DNA of 23,105 bases from a virus, in the IMG/VR virus record IMGVR_UViG_3300022905_000065, positions 1 to 23,105 of that record; one strand, given 5' to 3'. Numbering within the stretch: the stretch's first letter is position 1; each line of letters opens with the position of its first letter. The translations under genes and the position numbers were made by a program. The notes beneath the pieces are model-generated. The model had not been told where the DNA came from, made no database searches, and saw only the letters and a list, made by a program, of their open reading frames with translations. Of this stretch, positions 10,601 through 16,600 are shown piece by piece.

Positions 10601-13600
10601 ATGCCGATGTTTTATCAGGTGCTTCTAACTCTTGTGACTTTTCAAACTGCCCATTGTTTGATCTGTAAACTACAACTTGATTAGGTTTAGTAACATCATA
10701 TAATGCATTTACAATTAATACTTCTCCAGATGTTGCAACATCAAATTGCGATGCAATTTCTTCTAAACCTGTTTGATCTAATACTACATTGCTATTTGAT
10801 CCTACACGCAAACCTGTAGAATTTGGAATGTATCCAACGTAATCAACTAAGTCTGGCGTTAATATCCAATCGTTAGAATTAAATGCTCCCGCAGCAAGAT
10901 TAGTTTTTGCAATATATAAATTATTATTTAGATATACTATATCATTTGTAAAGTAGTTAGCTCCTGTACTAAATGTACCTTTAAAAGTTTTATTCTTTGC
11001 ATAATCCCAGTTGTATGTTAATCCGTTTTCTTCACCTTTCTTAATGAAGTACAATCTGCCCGGTAAGCTGGTGCTTTTAGTACCTTCGGCATGAACAAAT
11101 CCTCTATACAAATCGTTGTATTTGGTAATCTTTACACTACTACCAAGTTTAAGGTTAGATTGCTTTTCAGGAACTGTATAGCTTGCTACAGGATTGTATC
11201 TACCAGGAGCAGCTCTTGAATAAAGTGTATATAATCCTTCATTAGTAAGACTACTAGGAGTCCCAGTTGCTTCGGCAGTGATTTGGTATACTTGAGTCCA
11301 TTCATTATTAGATGCACTTGGAGTATTAGCTAGTCTAGGAATACCTAATACTGTTCCAGAAGTATAGAACCAATATTCTATATCTAATAATCTTGAAGTT
11401 AAAGTTATTGCTATATCTGCGCCGGCATCAAATACTAACAGTTTACCTATGCCTTCGCTCGGTAATCCTAAACTTACATATTGTACTTGGCCTATTGTTC
11501 TGTCGGCTTGATATGTAGGGCTAGGATCTCCTGGAATTGCTAAGAATTCAATTTCAGTATTATCAGCATATACATCGCCGTTACTCCACGTACCAGATAC
11601 ATTCTTAACAAATAATGTTGCATTAAGGTTGTTTCTCTGATAATATGCGACTATAGCAGTTGCACCAGTTTTTAAATCTCTTACTGTTTGACCAACTTTA
11701 GGTTCATACGGGTTATTGCCTGCATCAAATTTTGTAAAATTGAGGTTAATATAACCGTCCCACACATCGTACACTGTTTGCAATTTATTAGTAACAGTTG
11801 TCGATAGTCCAATAGTTGTTAAGTCACGAACAATGCCACTGTCGTATATTGGTAATTGATTAACATATAAATTAAGTGTAGATCCCGGAGTTACACTAAC
11901 TGCACTAGGAGCTCTAACTACATATAAACTACTTAAGAAATCGTCGTTTGATCCTCCAGGTCCTGGAAGTCCTCGAAAACTTAATTTTTCGATATACGCA
12001 TTATAAGTATTTTGACTGCTTATTATATTAGGCTTGTAATCTAAAGAATTAACAAATAGTCTATTAGTATCTATACCGTCTGGAATAACATCATATACTA
12101 CAAGGGCTCTAGCTTGATCTACATTTTCTGTAAATATTGTAGGAGTATAAGACGGAGTATTAATAAACCAGAAGCCGCCAAGCTCAGTACCTGTATCGAT
12201 ACTGTCAGTAGGTCCTTGCTTAATATATTCTCCAATAAAGTCGCCGTCGTCTCTAAACAAACTGTCATTGGTTTCAAAACTACCATTAACATTTGTTAAG
12301 TATATTATTGTTTCAGCACCACTTAAATACACATAATCAACTGTACCGAACGCAGTTTGTGTTTGTAATATATCACCAATTTCTGGTTGATTAGTCGAAG
12401 CATTAATATATAACACTACATCAATTTTCTTTTGTATAGTGTGTGTCTGTTGTAAAAACGTTGCATCAATTTCTGCAAATGACCCGTTAAACGGCTCACG
12501 AGATTCGAGCGGCGCTAATGATTGGTTAGCATATGTTATTTGATTCCATGCTAATTTAATTTGGTCATTAATTCCACTACCTTGATATTGCTCAAAAGGT
12601 GCTCTAACCAACAAGTGATTTGTAGGAATAGTTGTAAATGCTAATGCTCCAGTATTTGGATTAATTGCATAATTACCTACTAATAACCCTTGTATAGTGG
12701 ATGTAGCATTAGACTCGATGTCTAAATTATCTACAATATTGGCCATCGAATTAAAACTATTAAATTCAATGTTTGCAGTAGCACCTTGAATACTAACTAA
12801 TGATTTCCACAACTGCTCACCTTGAGAAACAACTGATCCTTTAACATAATCATCGCCTGCGACAAATTCGCCTGCATATTTTGTTTTTACGTTAGAAGCA
12901 TTAGGTGAACCAACTATTACATACGCACCGTCTGGACTAATTGCTACTGCTGCGCCGAAGCGTTCTAAATCATCACCATATTTAAATGGTTCTATTACTT
13001 GTGTTTGCACAAAGGCTAACGAATCAGCAGCACGATTGTAAACATAAACTCTGCCGTCGCCTTCATCAGGTGAACCAACAATTAATGTAGTATTTCTATC
13101 ATCAACACTTAATGCAGTACCAAACGAGATATCTAAAGAATTAGACGGTTTAGTTAATCGTAACTTCTCTATAAACGAATTTTCATTTTTAAGTACTGCC
13201 CATTTACCAACACCATTAACATCATCGATCCATATATAATCACTAGGTGTTAGACTTTTTTGTACAATTGTATTTGCTTCCGTTATATTAGAAGCACGTA
13301 CTTTCAAGAAGCGGGTAATAGATCCAACGCACTCTGGTATTTCAGTTTGTGCTGCTGACGTTGTTACTGCAATCTTGCTACCAGTTATAGAAGCTACAGT
13401 ATAAAATCCTTCTAAATCAAATTTTTCTGTAGTCGATGCTGCTGTTGAATCTTCAGCATTATACTCAACATAATTGCTAAAACTATGTAATCCAATAACA
13501 TCGCCAACTGCAATATCAGTCGGAGTTTTAGTAAGTGTTAGTGTAAACTGAGTAGTTCCTTCTGATACCGATTCAACTATATAATCAGTGTCAATGTGCT

Positions 13601-16600
13601 TGTAAACATTCCAATCAAGATTATCATTGCCGATCCAGATATAATCATTTTGTCTAATATCTGAAAACGCAAAGTCGGCAATATTACTATATGACGTAGC
13701 AATACCGCGGACATCTTGAGGATTTACGTACCCTGCATTTTTTACATAACTTGTATCTACATATTTTTCTGGAAACGGCTTATGATCATAATTAGGAGTT
13801 TTCTGATAAACTTCGTATGGAAGAATTCTGTAAACTAGATCAGTTTCAGTACCGGTAGTGCTTGTTACAAGGTCAATAGGCTGCGGAGTAAGTCTAAACT
13901 TACTTTCATCTAATAATAATTCAAATTCTTCAAATCCGTCGCTGGCTCCATATTGACCATCTTTGATTGCCCATTCTTCGTAGAACTCTAAGCTATCTTT
14001 ATCGTTACTACTTAATACGTCAAATAGTTTTGTTAGGGAGTTCTTAGTTCCCTTGTCCTGCAACATGCCTTGATAGAATTTATATTGACTTACATCGTCA
14101 TTAATAATATTTTCAAGGTATTGACGCTTTTGGTAACCAATTAGATGCTGAGCCATGCGCTGTTGTTCAGTATCAAAATTATCCGAGTCTAAGTCGTAAA
14201 AATCTGCAAATTGATTTGTCTTGTATTCAAAGTTTGCATATAATCCAGCTTCTGGTTTTGCCTCTAAACGATTCCAATCAGATGCATTAAAGTTTTCTGT
14301 TCCAGATAACTTAGTTGATGCACTGTAATAAAATTCTTTATATTTTACAATACTTCCTATTGCATAATCGGTCCAACTTTCCCAATTAGTAACTGTAGCA
14401 TCGTCATATACAAAACCAGGAATGTTTAAGCTACCGTCCCATTCTTGTGTAACATAGCCAAGAACTTTAATTCTCTCTTGTCTATAACCAGGCTGTGTAT
14501 CATAAATTACATCGCCGAAAACAGTTTTGTTATCAATTAATAAAACATGTTCTTTTTGTACAAGTGGAAGTTTAACAGCAAATACTCCGTCTGCTGTATT
14601 TCTTGGTCTGATAACAAACTCATTAGGAGAACGGCCTAGTGATGAAAATTCCTGCACTAACGGAGTGCCATCTGATTTTAATAACGTATATCCGTATGTG
14701 CCATCAAAGATGTTATCTACCATAGAATATTCTGTTACAAATTTTAATTGTGTAGACGCAGGACTTAATGTAATAACACTACCTTCGCCCCAATTTTGTG
14801 TAGTCCAGAATAAAAATTCATTTACACTATGTCGCCAGTTTAGTACAACTTTTGCATCACCTTCGTAGTAATCAAACACAAATCCTTGATCCATTAGGTA
14901 TTCGCCGTAACCTAATAAGAAGTCAACTACATCTTGAATAGTAACAAATAATTGACCATAATCTGCTTCTAGAACAATATTCTTGTTAAACTTTTTTCTT
15001 ACAAATGCGTTTCTACCACCAATTAACGGCAACGATGCAAGTTTACTGAGGTTAGTTGTATCAAATTCTGTACTGCTTGTAAAATTAGATTTTGCTCGGT
15101 AGTAAGAACCTTGATATTCAATATTTTGGCCAGCAATGTATTGTTTACCAGCAGCCCATGTTAGGTAGCTTTCGCTTATTCCGCCGATGTTGATACTAGG
15201 ATCAGCTTGGGTAGAAATTGCTGCATAATATTTAAACGATGCAATACTAGTGTCATATCCTTTAATAACATAACCGTCGCTTCTGCGTTCAATAATAACA
15301 CCGCTGTACGAAACAGTTTTAATAGGAGTACTTGTGTTTAAGAAAATTTTGTAGTTTTCATCTGGAACAAATACATTGCCTTCATTTAAAGGAGTGCGAC
15401 TATCTAATATTAATCTAAACTTATCTTTATCAGTAAATCCTGCTAGTTTGTATCCTAGTTGATTTTTAATAGATGTAATATTTGATTTGTACTTAGTGTA
15501 CGATGCTGTTACATCAGAAGCTAGATAGTTTGCAATATAATTTATTATACCGCTAGTATAAACTTGAGTAGTATCTTCATATGTGTTAGGAAATACTATG
15601 TCAGCTAATTGGATTCTTGTACCAGTTGTAGCATAAACTAACTCATTTGAATTATTACGAACTTGATGAATTCTGTCAAAACCATTAGCAAATAACATAT
15701 GAGGTTTATTAATTGCAAATGCTGTAATTACACTAAATGGATATTGACTACTTGATCTCCATGCGGTTTCAACTGGGGCGCCGTCACCGAATACAAAACT
15801 TTCGTCTAATAATTGATTATCAAAGTAATTAATAAATCCCGATTCAATCGGAGACATTAAATTGCCTTCGCTGTCAACTGGAATATGACGCAATAGTCCT
15901 GGACGCTTATAATTGTTGCGTATTACATACTTCACGCCTGGCTGTCTTACAATACCTGCTTCAAGATCTTGCCATAGCAACAAGTTTTCTTTAGTATAAG
16001 GAGCAGGACCGTATTGTGTTTCCCACCACGCAGGCATAATTGTAAAACCAAGCATTTCCCACGGATGAGTATGCGGGCGATCAGTATCATATGCTTGCTG
16101 ATAAATTTGTCTCCAGAATCCTGGAAGTGTAGCACCTGTAGGACTTGTGCTACCGGCATAGTTAAATGTAAACGAATTTGATCTGTCAAAGAAATCATGC
16201 AACGTATAATCTTGATCGATAAGTTTTGACCACTGTAGGAAGTCAGCTAACATAACTCTGTCAATCTGCGTTTTAGTAACCTGTGTGTTTCTATAGTTAC
16301 CGCCTATTAAGCTATGAATATCTAAGAAATTAGTATCGTAAGATACTTTAATATTATTAAATATACGTTTTTCAAGCTCAAGTATTAACTCATCACGGTA
16401 GTCATTAAATGCTGCAATTTTGCTGCCATCGTGTCCTTGGATAATTTCTCTAGGTACTAGATACGTGTTATCTAAATACTTTGTAGGCTCGTATGCAGGG
16501 TATAATCCTAGTTTACTAGGAGTAGGAGGTACAAAACTACCGTTAGTTGTTTCATACTCGTAAATATCAACAACATCGTCAGGCTGCTTAGTTGCAGTTA

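Noticed and set aside
10095-13145. Host-derived integrin or enzyme gene
   Set aside because: FG-GAP blades occur in many unrelated proteins; the blades lie in one continuous phage frame with no change in composition visible to the eye.
15947-16198. Minus-strand open frame of 83 codons inside the giant gene
   Set aside because: It is out of frame with one of the best conserved-looking parts of the giant protein (the PHTHPWEMLGF region) and has no signals of its own.
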